From Favolaschia claudopus (Eukaryota; Basidiomycota; Agaricomycetes; Agaricales; Mycenaceae): DNA of 64,000 nucleotides. This document shows, piece after piece, positions 63,560-64,000 of this stretch. The stretch spans positions 620,001 through 684,000 of the forward strand of contig JAWWNJ010000003.1 of the NCBI GenBank assembly GCA_037176885.1, given 5' to 3'. The position numbers were made by a program, and so were the translations under genes. How positions within the stretch are numbered: position 1 is the first letter of the stretch; each line of letters begins with the position of its first letter. The notes below the pieces were generated by a model. The model was not told where the DNA came from and searched no databases. It was given only the letters and a program-made list of their open reading frames with translations.

Positions 63560-64000
63560 TCAGATCTCCGCGACAGGTGCCTTGAGAAGGATCGACCCTT
63601 TTTGCACTAGTGGGACATCGAACTGGAACTGCATCATGTACTTGGCCATAATACCTGAACGGCGCGGATCAGTGGCCAAGGCGGAAAACATCATGCTCTC
63701 TGCGATGGCAGGAGCATGTATACCAATGAGCTTGATGCCATTCTGCAAGAAAGTCGCAAGGTGGGGGTTCTTTCCCTGCGAAATTCAGTAGGAATCCGAT
63801 ATGATCTTGCCAGCATACCTGCGCAAACTTCTCTGCAGCTGCCATTGCCTCACTAGCCCCATCAACATGGCCAAGGAGACTGAGTACTTCCAACCAATGC
63901 AAGAAACTATTTTGGAAAAATTTGTCCAATTCAAAAAGGACTTCGTCCGAGGAGTCAACAACACAGAGATGATATGCCCAATGTTGCGCAGCATACGCGA
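63560..64000 (-). CDS. partial NACHT/WD40-type STAND protein
   Basis: Coding enters from the right edge: AYAAQHWAYHLCVVDSSDE, then LDKFFQNSFLHWLEVLSLLG and ASEAMAAAEKFAQ. An intron starts at the GTATGC donor (about 63820). The next exon reads NPHLATFLQNGIKLIGIHAP followed by AIAESMMFSALATDP. This matches the region between the NACHT ATPase and the WD40 repeats in mushroom STAND proteins (self/non-self recognition or cell-death signalling), where FLHWLEVLSLLG is a hallmark. The frame stops at 63560 before any WD40 repeat, so the gene is truncated or continues through an unseen intron. Confidence 0.5.

Overview
The window looks like nuclear DNA of a basidiomycete fungus, probably an agaricomycete. 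Host-type genes are split by introns of about 45-60 bp (GTRNGT-like donors, AG acceptors). The recognisable protein families are typical of mushroom genomes: Plavaka transposases, a Crypton with Ndc10-like and GCR1_C-like domains, DUF6532, expanded XPG/PIN-like nucleases, a TET/JBP-like dioxygenase and a NACHT-type STAND protein. No prokaryotic, viral or CRISPR features are present. Family names rest on motif recognition by eye; no database search was run.

The region is a transposon graveyard with few intact genes. Left part (1-9 kb): an XPG-family nuclease gene split by a hAT-type MITE, then a Crypton tyrosine-recombinase gene that reads through all its exons. 9-13.4 kb: non-coding repeats rich in TGTGCA motifs, then nested MITEs. 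14-19.1 kb: a DUF6532 gene and a Plavaka transposase; the latter carries a deleted Tc1/mariner element, which carries a hairpin MITE. 20-21.4 kb: a broken basidiomycete-specific gene with a 213-bp tandem duplication. 24.4-27.7 kb: a Plavaka-type element with its terminal inverted repeats still visible, itself split by two nested MITEs. 28-32 kb: nested palindromic elements.

32.5-36.5 kb: a chromodomain protein of unknown function. 37.7-39.2 kb: a decayed TET/JBP-like dioxygenase. 43-45.4 kb: a decayed hAT transposase, interrupted by a hAT-type MITE. 47-49 kb: a cluster of MITEs and a complete miniature LTR element (TRIM). 49.7-52.7 kb: a 5'-truncated Ty1/copia element. 53.4-55.6 kb: large palindromic TA-flanked elements. 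56.9-61.8 kb: a Ty3/gypsy gag-protease remnant with an unusual repeated module between the zinc knuckle and the protease. The right edge holds part of a NACHT/WD40-type STAND gene.

Target-site duplications could be read for many elements: TA (Tc1/mariner-like), 8 bp (hAT-like), AAT, 2 bp (Plavaka-like) and 5 bp (the TRIM). These allow the order of insertions to be reconstructed. The genes do not form a pathway. The joint story is repeated, layered transposition into transposon genes and into a few host-type genes.
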